Shown here: positions 34,387 to 45,929 of the stretch, in pieces
Layout of the letters: every line of letters starts with the position of its first letter
How positions within the stretch are numbered: position 1 is the first letter of the stretch
DNA from: Trichopria drosophilae
Lineage: Eukaryota; Arthropoda; Insecta; Hymenoptera; Diapriidae
Length of the DNA stretch: 64,000 nt
Direction: 5' to 3'
Assembly (NCBI GenBank): GCA_030407085.1
Contig: CM059586.1
Location: 83,325,501 to 83,389,500, forward strand
Translations under genes and position numbers: made by a program
The notes under the pieces: model-generated
What the model saw: only the letters and a program-made list of their open reading frames with translations
Told to the model about the DNA's origin: nothing
Databases searched by the model: none

Positions 34387-35049
34387 TTACTGATGAAAAA
34401 GATAATGAATTTAGTTCTTAATACACCGCAAAATGTAATTATACATTGTATTATAATTTTGCAAATAAATTAGTTAGCTGCGTTATAAAATTACTACTTT
34501 TTTTCATCTTACTCGTGATTCATGCAAAAAGGGACCTAAGTGCACTGATATTTTTTATAATTATTAGAAATCCTCTTTAACTTTAAGCATAGAACGATAT
34601 TTGTACCATTGTAAGTGCATAAAAGCAACATTTCTATTAAATAATGTTTTTATTTTTCATTTTGCAAGAAAAGTAAATCAGTTTTTTGCGTTTTTCCAAC
34701 AATTATGTATATGGACTTAGTGCCCTTTTTGCATGGACCGATTCAACTGCGATGTCGGCAATGCGTCGAAAAATTCCCAGAAAATCGAACGACTGCGCGT
34801 GTGTTTGTTCACCGCTGTTTCGGCGAAACTCTAAACGCGTAAATTATACAGGTTGCACGTGCGTAATGATCTCAACATTAATATTTAAAATTCTTATATT
34901 AACTATTAACATAACTAATTTAACCGAATCTCAGATTTCGGTAATTTGAAAATAAAGTACCTTACCTTAAGATAAAAATCTAAAACTTTACTTAGCTTTA
35001 CTATGATGTTATTACATTAACTGTAAACAATCATTTCTCTGAGTGCTCA

Positions 35050-35444
35050 TGGCAGCACTAACTTTTGTATGACTCGAATTTTTCTTTGGATATGGGCAAA
35101 TCCACAGAACTTTTCATTTTGGTGAAAAAAAAAAATTTTTTTTCAACTTCAAAGCACACGTTTTTCTTATGATACACATGTTTAATTGGTCATCTGAGAC
35201 TAGGAATCCGTCTTTGTTACTCATTTTTAAAGGACGGCGTCGTGCACAGAGGGTTAAGAAATAAAAATTGTAGATTTTTTAAATGAATCATATTATGAAA
35301 TTTTAATAAATGATGTAAACGTTCGATTTGAAAGAAGGACTTCCACAAATTTCGCGTACATAAACAAAGGTCGCCTGATCCTTCTCTGTGCGCGCACGTA
35401 CACTGGCAAATATATTTTGATACATTACATTTAAAACATAACAG
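35050..35444. other. short AT-rich stretch before the 2.5-kb palindrome
   Basis: Contains a 25-base sequence (35090-35114, beginning ATATGGGCAAATCCACAG) that recurs inverted at 39222-39246. A 102-codon minus frame (35217-35525) runs into the transposon and is not supported. Confidence 0.4.
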
Positions 35445-35599
35445 TACCCTATCAGGACGGGCAACCGCAAAATAACCGAAAAAAAATAACCGGTCGAAAA
35501 CCGCCAAAAAATAACCGTCGTACAACCGTAATTACCACGAAAAAACCGGACTACGAGAAAAAGGCGTATGGTTAAAATTTATAAAATCACCGCAAAATA

Positions 35600-36140
35600 A
35601 CCCATGAAAAACCTCTCTTCAAGAGCACCGACCGGTTGTTTCTAGCGAAATTATCGCTAAATAACCGATGAAAAACCACCATTCCAAAGCGGCGACCGGT
35701 CGTTTCTTGCACAATTACCTCAGAATAACCGATGAAAAACTATTGTTCCAAAGCGTCGACCGGATGTTTCTAGCGAAATTTATCGTAAATAACCGATTAA
35801 AAACCGCTCTTCTAGAGCGTCAACCGGTCGTTTCTCCCAAAATGACAGCAGAATAACCGATGAAAAACCGTTCTTCCAGAGCGTTGATCAGTTGTTTCTC
35901 GTAAAATTACCGCAGAATAACCGATAAAAACCGTAGTACCATAGGGTGGATCGGTCGTTTTTCTTAAAATTACCGTAGAATAAACGATAAAAAACCGCTG
36001 TTCAAGAGCGGCGGCAGGTTGTTTCTCTCAAAATTACCGAAGAATAACCGATGAAAAACCGGGGTTCAAGAGCGGCGGCCGGTCGTTTCGGACCAAAATT
36101 ACCGCAGAATAAACGCTGAAAAACTGCTCTTCAAGAGAAT
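35600..36140. repeat. left tandem array, 9 units of ~64 bp
   Basis: Unit starts (CCSATG / CCGATG / CCGATT / ACGATA / ACGCTG followed by AAAAAC) fall about every 64-65 bases. Each unit contains a short self-complementary word of the CTCTTCNAGAG type and a GACCGGTC-like palindrome. Confidence 0.8.
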
Positions 36141-36854
36141 ATAATAGTTAATCATTATTTGCAAATATATTTATATATGAGGTTTTTATTTACTTATTTT
36201 CTGTTTTGTTATGCATATCTATAATCATCTTTTATAGATCTAACAAAACTGCTCAGTCGCTGTAGTAAATGTGTATGTAGGTACCACGATGAGAGAATTT
36301 ACAAACGTGCATGGTGAAAACCCGAACGGTCAGGCTTATTATACGAATTACGGCGGTACTTTGCTAGAGGATTTCGACGCCACCTAGTGCTGGCCGAGAA
36401 AACTCTATTTGAATGAAGGGTACTGTTTGTCGGGACGTATCGTGTCGAAATTACCGCTGAATAACCGCTAAAAATCTGTTAATCAAGATCGCCGACCGGT
36501 CATTTTGCGAGAAATAGATTTTTAGCGGTCATTCAGCGGTCATTTCGACACGATACGTCTCGACGAACAGTACCCTTCATTCAAACAGAGTTTTCTCGGC
36601 CAGCGCTAGGTGGCGTCGAAATCCCCTAGCAAAGTAGCGCCGTAACTCGTACAATAAGCCTGACCATTCGGTTTTCACTAAGCACGTTTGTGAATTCTCT
36701 CATGGTGGTACCTACATACACATTTACTACAGTGACTGAGCAATTTTGTTAGATCTATAAAAGATGATTATAGATATACATAACGAAACAGAAAATGAGT
36801 AAATAAAAACTTCATATATATACATGTTATTGCAAATAATTATTAACTATATTC

Positions 36855-37850
36855 TCTTGAAGAGCGGTTTTTCAGCGGTTATTTTGGTCCGAAACGACCG
36901 GCCGCCGCTCTTGAACCGCGGTTTTTCATCGGTTATTCTTCGGCAATTTTGAGAGAAACGACTGGTCGAGTCTATGGTACAACGGTTTTTCATCGGTTAT
37001 TCTTCTGTAATTTTGAAAGAAAAGACCGGTCGTCTCTCAGGAACAACGTTATTTCATCGGTTATTCTTCGGTAATTTTGAGAGAAACGACCGATCCACCC
37101 TATGGTACTACGGTTTTTTTATCGGTTATTCTGCGGTAATTTTACGAGAAACAACTGATCAACGCTCTGGAAGATCGGTTTTTCATCGGTTATTTTGCGG
37201 TAATTTTGGTTCGAAACGACCGACCGCCGCTCTTGTACAGCGGTTTTTTGTCGATTATTGTGCGGTATTTTTACGACAGAATTAAGCGGTCGACGCTCTT
37301 CTACGACACGTTTTATCGGTGATTCTGCGGGAATTTTGTAAAAAACGAACGGTCGTCCCTCTGGAACAATGGTATTTCATCGGTTATTCTTCGGTAATTT
37401 TGAGAGAAACGACTGGTGGACGCTATGGTACAGCGGTTTTTTATCGGTTATTCTACGGTAATTTTAAGAAAAACGACCGATCCACCCTATGGTACTACGG
37501 TTTTTTATCGGTTATTCTGCGGTAATTTTACGAGAAACAATTGATCAACGCTCTGGAAGAACAGTTTTTCATCGGTTATTCTGCTGTCATTTTGGGAAAA
37601 ACGACCAGTTGACGCTCTAGAAGAGCGGTTTTTAATCGGTTATTTATGATAAATTTCGCTAGAAACATCCGGTCGACGCTTTGGAACAATAGTTTTTCAT
37701 CGGTTATTCTGAGGTAATTGTGCAAGAAACGACCGGTCGCTGCTTTGGAATGGTGGTTTTTCATCGGTTATTTAGCGATAATTTCGCTAGAAACAACCGG
37801 TCGACGCTCTTGAAGATCGGTTTTTTATCGGTTATTCTGTAGTTATTTTA
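36855..37850. repeat. right tandem array, about 16 units, inverted relative to the left
   Basis: Units carry ATCGGTTATT at ~64-base spacing. The outer units pair one-to-one with left units 1-6 by shared diagnostic differences, and the innermost pairs with left unit 8. About seven extra units lie between them, including a repeated pair with ACCGATCCACCCTATGGTAC (about 37090 and 37477), so the right arm has expanded locally. Frames of 103 and 68 codons here are periodic translations of the array. Confidence 0.8.
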
Positions 37851-37994
37851 AGAATACTAACCATATGCCTTTCCCAGGTTTTTTCGCGGTAATTATGGTT
37901 GTACAACGATCATTTTTTGGCCGATTTCGACCGGTTATTTTTTTCGGTTAAATTACCGTTAAAGTGCGGTCGCCCGTCCTGATAGGGTAATTAT

Positions 37995-39100
37995 AAATAT
38001 AGTATGAAAATATAAAATTTTGGGGTTATCGCCTACAAAAATTGCTACCGAATGTAGGCCTACTCTATATAGTAATTACGTGTCTGGTAATAGAAACCTA
38101 CTTAGTGGACAACTCATGTTTAACAGCGCTGAAAATACATTCTACAATTAAAGTATACATCTAGACATATAGTGTGCGTAAAATTAAATTTTGAATGGAT
38201 TTTTTTTCATAAGTATGATACACGTCGTCTAAAATGCTTTTTTAGTGGTATTAAACACAAAGAGTTACCCGTTATATAGACCACTAAGCAGGCATCATCA
38301 AAATTATTATGAAAAATGGCCATTTCAATCCCTTGACGTATATTGTACACTTGTTGAACTTGTTAGTTCATATTATATTACATTACGCAGTAAATATACA
38401 AGCGTATGACCTTTGATATATGTGCATGAGTTGTACATGATATTTTATGGGCACCCATTGCTTTACTTGCCGTAGAAAAGTAATGAAGAGAGCATAAAGT
38501 GTACTTTATACATAAGACAAAGTCGTTCATAAAATTAGTTAAGCCTCTGCAGCCTAATATTTAAATGTCTCACTAGCGCCACTGCGTTTTTATATATAAA
38601 TTGAGTAAAGAAACCAATTACAATCTCAACTAGGCCCCCAAAGATGATATTCTTGATGTGCCCTAGGAAAAACTGATTTTTCTTTGCGAGTTACGTTTCG
38701 ACAACCTATATTTGAAGTGCTGTCATTTGAAGAATACTTGCAGCACACACTTCTACCACGTCTCAAAATTTTCGTTTTCACGTTAACTATAAAGGTATGT
38801 TCATAGCTTTGAATTTAGAAAGACGGCGTGTTGTTAAAACAGTTAACTTTGCCAAAATTCAAAAAACTCAATTATGTTCTTACACATTTTAACAGTATCA
38901 TAACTTCCGTCTGGGAAGTAGCACATCGATTTTCTGGCAGGTGAGATTGTATAATTGATACAGGAAGCTAATTCAATTGGATTTAGTTCGATAACAATTA
39001 CGGTGTCACAGAAAAACTGTTAAGATTACAAAAGTTTAGGCAACTTACAAGTCAAACTTGTCAATTTTTCTTCATTAGCCTTCCTGAAATCATTTCAAAT
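37995..39100. other. AT-rich stretch, nothing recognised
   Basis: No gene or transposon end could be supported on either strand. Confidence 0.4.
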
Positions 39101-39106
39101 TCGCTG

Positions 39107-39304
39107 CTATGAGACTAATACTTCATCGATATCTATATTTACTACTATTATACTTGTTTTACCCTGTACATATGTTTCAATACAAATATAAACTAGCATG
39201 TCTTCACTTACACCTAAGTTTAAAAGTTCTGTGGATTTGCCCATATACATACAGTATCTACCGTTCATAAGTATGAGATCACCCTTACGGAATTTTGGCT
39301 CAGT
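39107..39304 (-). CDS. orphan open frame, ~65 codons (doubtful)
   Basis: The minus-strand frame is open from just after a stop. It has no ATG at its start (it begins at TTG; the first ATG is at its 14th codon), so it would need an upstream splice acceptor. The composition is protein-like (words PKFRKGDLILMNGRYCMYMG and SEDMLVYICIETYVQGKTS). A 25-base segment coding for MGKSTEL is shared, inverted, with 35090-35114. No domain is recognised. It could be a decayed exon, a transposon remnant or chance. Confidence 0.12.
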   Translation of the reverse strand, partial: TEPKFRKGDLILMNGRYCMYMGKSTELLNLGVSEDMLVYICIETYVQGKTSIIVVNIDIDEVLVS

Positions 39305-39309
39305 CAATT

Positions 39310-42300
39310 AAAATGTTGATATCTCATCACCAAGTTAACATACGGAAAAAATAAAAAAAGGAAATTAAAGAGGAGACTTTCAGCGAAATAGACCATATTG
39401 ATAAAAATTCACATTATTTTGTTCAAAATTTAATAAGTATTTGTAACGAAATAATAGAAAAAGTGGAAAATTAAAGCTGAAGGGATTATCTGTCGATCAC
39501 ACGTTCTACTTTTCTACATCAGTCATTTTAAAATTATGGGAACGGTTTAAAAAAAAAATAATACCAAAAAATGTATTTAGTAAATCGAGCATAGTTCAAA
39601 GGCAAATGTACATACGGAAATGAAACCACCGCAACTGAGAAGCTGAAAGTCTCCACTGTAATCGACTTTTTTTTATTTTTCTTTACATTAAATTCGTGAT
39701 AAGATATCAACAGTTTAATTGAGCCAAAATTCTGCAAGGATGATCTCATAAGTTTATGAACGGTACTGTATATTTTGAAAGTCATTCATTATTCACAACC
39801 TCTACCTTACTACACAAATATTTTAAAATAACTATCAATAGATAAAAACCCTGACGAATGTGCTTTTCTGGTTGGATTGTAATGGAATAATTTCCATTAC
39901 ATAATGTGAAAAACATTTACAGAAATAAACAAAACTTTCAGCGTTCGTCTATTTAAAAGCCGCCATATTGGTTTTAGAAAACATTTAAATACAATTTTTA
40001 CTTAGACAATCGAAATAACACACTCGAAAATAGTAGACCATGCCACTTTCATATCTAGATTAATCCATTTTCCTGTTGAAGATCAAGCTTGAAAATCAAC
40101 AAAATATGTATATGTCCCTGGGGCGGGGTATGTTGATATAATGTCGAACTGAATATTATATATAATAATGGCCGATTGTGGTAGTTAAGTAAAGATGTAG
40201 AATTGTACAACAAGGGAGAAAAATAGGTATTTGCCGACTCGTGCGATTTTGACGCCAGAGCGAAACGAATCTGTAAACACCTAGTTTTGCCGACTATCTT
40301 CTTATATGAGAGTATGCTATTTGCTCCCGCGATATAAGAGCAACATAAAATTGTACACTCAGAGCGTAAAAATAGACTATTTTATCCCACCTCTGGTCAA
40401 CGTAACAATTTCAATACAGCCGAAATAACGTAAACTTTTGTAACAGTTTTAGCACCTCTCTTATATTTTTTGGAAAGAAAATCATTCAAACTACACAAAG
40501 AGAAAAAAAGTTATTTGAATTATTCCCAAATAATACATTATGTGCCAAGGGCGCAATTATTGATCTTCGATGATTGTGAAGTTTGTCGCCCGAGAAAAGT
40601 GAGGGTAACTTCATACTTGTCGGAGATCAATATTACGCCAATGACCAATAATGTATTTTTTGATCCGATTGTCGCAGGACTCTAATTTGCGGCCGACGGT
40701 TTCGCCCTAGGCCGAGAAATCGAGTTTTACGGCCGGAGGGTCAAACAGGTAATTTAACCAATCGTTCAGTACCTGTAAGTATAAATCGTTATTCTATATT
40801 AAATTAAATAAATAAACACACTGTATAATTTAAATAAAATTGACACCATACGAACGTAATTTAAGAGCCTAAAATGTAAGAGGATTTAGTGGGTAAAGGC
40901 AGTTTAGCTCAAATAATGATTAGCATGCTAATGTCAAAATATTATAATAGAAACGTTTTGTAATAACTATTTCATGGAATTGTTAATTTACTTTTTTTCT
41001 ATTTAAGTCCGAAAGAGCCATGATATTAAATAAACAGCTATTAAATATACTTTTTACCCCATCGAGAATACTTTCTGCATTTACACGAGTAATCACTTAT
41101 AACACAGGGTATTGCTTACAAAACGTAACATACGTTAGGACCTTATGACTATATGAATCTTCATATTTCGTAATGGACGTTTCAATTTTTTATATTTCGA
41201 TTTTATCACTAATATAGAAACCACGATACTTAGAATTTAAAAAGAAACTAAAATATTCTATTTTCTATTTTATTCCCGGAGCCGCAGAATCCGTAACAAT
41301 GACTCAGCAATGATTTTTCTTCTAATTTCTGTTTTTCATAACTGTGCTCTGAGCGTGTCGTTGTTTGAAATAAATACTTCATATATCTCCTAGAATGGTT
41401 GAATATGTCTATAATAATGTTTTTGTAGATTTAAATTACCCGAGTTCGAAAGTAAATATTTTAATTAAATAATCAAGTGATTGATATATTTGACTAACTG
41501 GTTTTTTGAGTTATTAAAGTAAACTATACGTTTATCGTCAGTGAAAAGAATATGTATTTTCAACGTTAACAAAAACTCTGTGATATTAATAGAACATACT
41601 GAGAATAATCAGATATAAAAGCAGGAATTAAAAAATTATTTTCATCAAATTTGTAAATATAAACAAGAGGTACAAAATACATCCTCTACTGTCGGTTTCC
41701 TCCAAACAATTTAGGCTTTAGCGGAGAATGTTGTACATTTATTATTTTTATTGTAAATATTAGCATTTTCACGTGTTCAACTTTTTCAAGTGTACCAACA
41801 CTTCGGATAAAAATGGTTATATTGAAAATAAAGACTATAAACCATTTATTATATTATTTTCTAATATTACCTTATAATTGTAATAATTGACGATACATTA
41901 TGTATCAAAATACCATACTTAAAATTACTGTGTACAAAATAATTGAATTGAAACACACATCTATTTTTGACATTTAATCGAACAGAGTTAAGAGGAATGG
42001 TATTTTAATGAAGGCATTAACGGAAGCACCGACTGGTCAGTAAATGAAGAACGACTGGTTTAAAAACCGCCTTCGCGTTTTTGCCGATTTCTTTTTAATA
42101 ACTTAATGCGGATTGAAGAGAAATCATATTGGAATAAATATCCGAGTTCAGTATTTTGAACATCTTAGGTGGAACTCCATCTTTTTAAATCTCCATTGCA
42201 CACCCTCATTCTCGCGCCATTATTCGTCGATATAAAAGTTGAACGTTTACTTAAATTTTTATTGTTTTTTAAGAATATCAATAATCGAATCAAATACCAT

Positions 42301-43015
42301 AAAATTATACATAATTAATTATTAAAGATAACAAAATTACTAGAGTTCTTCAAAAGTTTATTGTTAATTTTATTTTATATATCTTATATAAACTTGTAAT
42401 TTTTACCACAAACAATGCTAATTTACGTGTAATGAAATATACCACTGCATATTTTTCTATTTGTATTAACTTTAATCATTTTAACGATCATACTGGGTCA
42501 GAAATTCTGAATTTTGCAACGCAGAAGTTACATTTATATTCAAGAATTTCAAAAGTAACCTAAATAACAATTTTATAAAAATCGAGCTGACTTAAAAATT
42601 GTAATCAACGTCAAAAACCCTCTTGGTCCTACTGATGGGAAAAAAAGTGCAGTTTGGATCATGACATGTGTAGTTGTCATACTCAGACAGCGGATTAAGA
42701 TATCAAAATCAATAAATTTTCAAAGTTTTCAAGAGTATTTCGATAATGGATTCCCCATGAATATGAGCTTCGTTTCATACTGAGCTTAATGGCCACTAAT
42801 AGTGAATTCAAAACGAAGAACATTTGTCATCTAAAAGTTTACGGTAGTTTCTCGCACGAATTCTGTCAGTGACATCAAACGTAACAACACATCTGAGATT
42901 TTCAGTGTAGGATACCTCCTTATCGATACAGAAATCCATACATTATATTTCCACGAGGCTTTACACTTCCCAGAAAGAAAACGACGTGAGAAACGCATAA
43001 TACGAAGAAATATTA
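39310..43015. other. long AT-rich stretch without supported genes
   Basis: Isolated points: a CGCCATATTGG fragment of the foldback family near 39962, and a small GC-richer patch at 40545-40750 that holds part of a 71-codon frame with no domain. Otherwise nothing is recognised on either strand. Confidence 0.4.
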
Positions 43016-43019
43016 GAGA

Positions 43020-43700
43020 CGAAAAGTCTGTAGGTTGACGCACCGAGAAAATTCCGAGCAATGAAGTCCGTTGCGTGTTACCCAGAGATCAAATGCGTGA
43101 CTCAGGAAACGAATCCTTTGGGGACGCGACAAGAGGTCGCACAAAGTGTAGGATCATGTAGATACCCCTGGTCGAACTTTCCTGCAACTCCCATGGGAAT
43201 ACTCGCATACCTGAACATCCACCAGGTCACCTTTTGAACACCTCGTGGAGAAAAAAAAGAATGGCATTCCGCCGTTATCGAGGAATAGCCTCCAGTTTAC
43301 AGAATATCATCTCGCGACGTCCTCCCCAAACAGTCATGGCCGAATTCAAAAGTCCGGCTAATTTAATTAATTAATTTGATTTCGAAGCATCAGATTTGTC
43401 ACTGGTTTTGGGCATCGGCTCGTAGTCGAACGGGTGCTCGTCGTGAATGACAAACCAAACGTTGCGAGACTAGCAAAAAAAATGACAAGGCGCCCAAAAC
43501 CGGATCAGTACCAACTAGTCATGGTGCAAACTTTCTCGTGTGACTCCACAAAGAATTAATTAGCATGGGAGATTGACATCCGCATACACGCTCGAGAGGA
43601 GTCTTGAATATGACGGGAGACAGACTGGCACGGATGAATATCTAAGATCTGACCCAGTAGCGGATAACGTCCCAAACAAAACGTGCATGCCTAATGTAGA
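43020..43700. promoter_or_regulatory. GC-richer single-copy island with homeodomain-type sites
   Basis: About 680 bases of balanced composition with no repeat relatives. It contains TTTAATTAATTAATTTGAT (about 43363), an array of overlapping homeodomain-type TAATTA cores, and CCACCAGGTCACCTTTTGAA (43219-43238). The longest frame is too short to support an exon. Candidate enhancer by inference. Confidence 0.3.
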
Positions 43701-43704
43701 GCCA

Positions 43705-45567
43705 CGAGAAACTGCAAATTTTGCAACCTTTTTATTGTAGCTCGCGAATACTCGTGCAAGTCAAGGATCGATTTATTGCACCGACTGGCGTAAAACGTAT
43801 ACAATGGGAATTTGCTTCATCATCCAAACCGTTCGACAGTATTTACAAGTTATGTAACGTTTATAACAACTTATTCAGATTCAAATTTGTAGGTCTTATC
43901 ATTTCTTTTCTACATCCTGACATTTTACGTATTTTCGAATCTTTAAAATGTCGAAAGATAAAAAACTCAGATTACAGTATATAATGACAGTTTTTGTCCC
44001 ACGCGAGTGTCGGGAATGAAACAGTATCGACGATCTGTTGTTCGATTTCTTTCCGAGAACCTGTTATCAAGATTTAAAAACTAGCAATAAATTTTAATAA
44101 TTCTTTACTGATGGTGAAAATAATATAATATCCGATTAAAAAGTATGCGCGTTTAAAATATCGTATTTTGATAAAAACACTACAGGATTCCAATGAGGAT
44201 TATACCGTGTAATCCAGGATCAATTAAAAATGTATTAAAAACTTAATGTTAGAAAAATTGAAACAATAATTAAATGTTTATAGGTGTATCTCATAAACAA
44301 ATTAACGTATATTATATATTAAATTTTAGTGATTTGGTTGAAAGAAATGTTGCTGTCGTGACTTACGAAACATAAAATGCCTGATGTGAGTGAATCACAA
44401 AGTCTAATAAATTGTATAAAATTCTTTATGAATCAATAAATCTGCAAAATTCACGAAATCTATTAAATTATTTCATTTTTAAAACATAAAAAAAAACGTT
44501 GTCCTTTCTAATTAAAGGATCATTAAGAGGTCAGTAAACCCCTTAAGGGGCTTCTAAATATACTCTAACGTTAATATTATATTTAATTACGTAATTCCTC
44601 ATTTCTAAGTGCTACTTTAATCTTCATGGAGTCCAAAAATCTTTTTTTTTTATAGTGGATATTGTGAAAACGACCCTCTTATTATAGATTTCTAAAGCAG
44701 CAAATGCCTTGAATGTATTTATTGTATTTTCAACGTAGAAGCTTTTTTTTTGTGTCATAAACTGAGCCACTTGTTACTCCGTGGGATATATTTGTGTTTA
44801 TTTATTAACAAATTATTATCGTTCGTCCAATTTTTCACATTTATTGCACGGAGAAAAATAAAGAGCAAAAACTAAATGACGAATTTCCTACTGGGAACAA
44901 CTTTTTTTTTTATATACTACTTTCATTTAAACATCTGAACTACATACAGCTTTATACAACAAAACAATTATTTCCTACTACGTAATTCATTATTTAGTTA
45001 AATTTACGTAATATTTTCCCTGAATGAGTTAGGAAACAACTTTACAACCAGTCCTTTAAACAGTGATTTTTATGTGATATATAACACTACATTTTGTTAT
45101 GTTATCGTTTTACTCAATTATAATTACTTTTGACAATACAGCAAAAAAACGTTGAATAATAAGAATAAATAACGTTTGCTGCAGCTGCATACCTAAAGGC
45201 GATTTGTTTTCCTATTTTTGATTACATACACTAACAGACTTTTATTAACGAAAATTGCAAAACAATTTGAATTTTTGAGATAACCGGGACCTTCGCTCAA
45301 CAAATTCCAAGAAATTGGCGACTCCAAATTTTAAAGGGATCTTTGAAAGCACATAAAAACTAGTACAAAGTAATTTTGTTTAAATCACCTCTGCTTCCTT
45401 TTTCAAGATATTATAAAAAATTGTGTTTTCTAATAAAATGCAAATGCAATATTCACTAATAATATGTATATTTCGCGCGAACTATTCCAGGGCAAAGCTT
45501 GCTGGAAACTCTTAAAACATACAGCATAACTCTAGGATCAACACATTTTAAAGGGTGTCACTAATTT
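43705..45567. other. AT-rich stretch, nothing recognised
   Basis: An 87-codon frame at 43721-43984 (+) starts at TTG and has no domain. No repeat ends are seen. Confidence 0.4.
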
Positions 45568-45834
45568 ATGGCTCGAATCTTTTTTAGCATCTTTCAAGTT
45601 CACGAACGAAGATTTCTTTACAGTTATTTTTCTACTACAAGAAAGAATACTATTATAGATCTTGAAAAACGTATTGCAGAACTGAAAAAAGCTTTGCATG
45701 CAACTGATATATCAGAATCACTAAAAATACACAAAACAATTCTCAATCACTTCCTTCAATCTTTATTATGTTTCGAGAAGAACGAAGATGTTGGTTTGTG
45801 GTCCGAACAATATGATGAATCTATTCACCATTAA
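45568..45834 (+). CDS. orphan open frame, 88 codons; possible terminal exon
   Basis: ATG at 45568 opens a frame of 88 residues ending with TAA. Residues about 29-42 (IIDLEKRIAELKKAL) have the heptad look of a short coiled coil, and the C-terminal part is acidic and aromatic (NEDVGLWSEQYDESIHH). An acceptor-like CTTTTTTAG at 45579-45587 lies inside the frame, so the true product could be a terminal exon starting after it. No family is recognised. No AATAAA is close behind the stop. The amino-acid composition is more protein-like than that of most frames here, but chance cannot be excluded. Confidence 0.25.
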   Translation: MARIFFSIFQVHERRFLYSYFSTTRKNTIIDLEKRIAELKKALHATDISESLKIHKTILNHFLQSLLCFEKNEDVGLWSEQYDESIHH

Positions 45835-45929
45835 TTTTTAATATACTGGAATTGATATAAACTTAATTCAATGGATGACCCGTCTTACGTTCTCTTATGT
45901 TAACTTGCAGAGTATCCAGTAATTTTGTT

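Larger units (their letters stand above)
33273..34743. mobile_element. 1471-bp DNA transposon with perfect 33-bp inverted repeats, inserted in copy 2
   Basis: The first 33 bases (33273-33305) and last 33 bases (34711-34743) are exact complements, beginning AATCGGTCCATGCAAAAAGG. CAACTG flanks both sides (33267-33272 and 34744-34749) as a 6-base target duplication; 8 bases (TTCAACTG) match if the last two element bases are counted. Subterminal copies of ATGCAAAAAGGG occur at about 33410 and 34522, plus an inverted one at about 33448. There is no transposase, so it is non-autonomous. The subterminal repeats would suit a hAT-like element, but the superfamily is undecided. Confidence 0.85.
33058..35044. 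mobile_element. copy 2 of the 20.7-kb inverted-repeat element, split by an insertion
   Basis: The left piece (33058-33272) and right piece (34744-35044) together match the reverse complement of 20732-21249, sharing for example TTTGTCGTTT, CAGAAAATCGAA, TTTAACCGAATCTCAGATT and AAGTACCTTACCTTAAGAT. The pieces are separated by 1471 bases of unrelated transposon. Ends are ACTGAAGGAAATT and CATTTCTCTGAGTG. Confidence 0.8.
35447..37988. mobile_element. 2.54-kb palindromic element; arms are arrays of a ~64-bp unit
   Basis: The ends CCCTATCAGGACGGGC and GCCCGTCCTGATAGGG are perfect complements flanked by TA on both sides. Each arm is a tandem array of a ~64-base unit with words CCGATGAAAAACC, a variable stem, GACCGGTCGTTTCT and AATTACCGCAGAATAA: 9 units on the left (about 35603-36130), about 16 on the right (about 36855-37850). 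The inner ~350 bases of each arm (36150-36490 / 36515-36850) are a non-tandem near-perfect palindrome with a short centre near 36500. Mirror-image 62-codon frames (35668-35856 + and 37576-37764 -) are by-products of the symmetry. No transposase is present. TA flanks point to a Tc1/mariner-like or similar TA-targeting mobiliser; this is inference. Confidence 0.85.

Noticed and set aside
35668..37764. Two nearly identical 62-codon frames on opposite strands, and periodic 103- and 68-codon frames
   Set aside because: They are translations of the inverted tandem array. The similarity follows from the DNA symmetry, and no domain or start context supports them.
35600..37850. Regularly spaced repeats that resemble a CRISPR array
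   Set aside because: Units are contiguous and diverged along their whole length with no unique spacers, the array is palindromic, and the context is eukaryotic.
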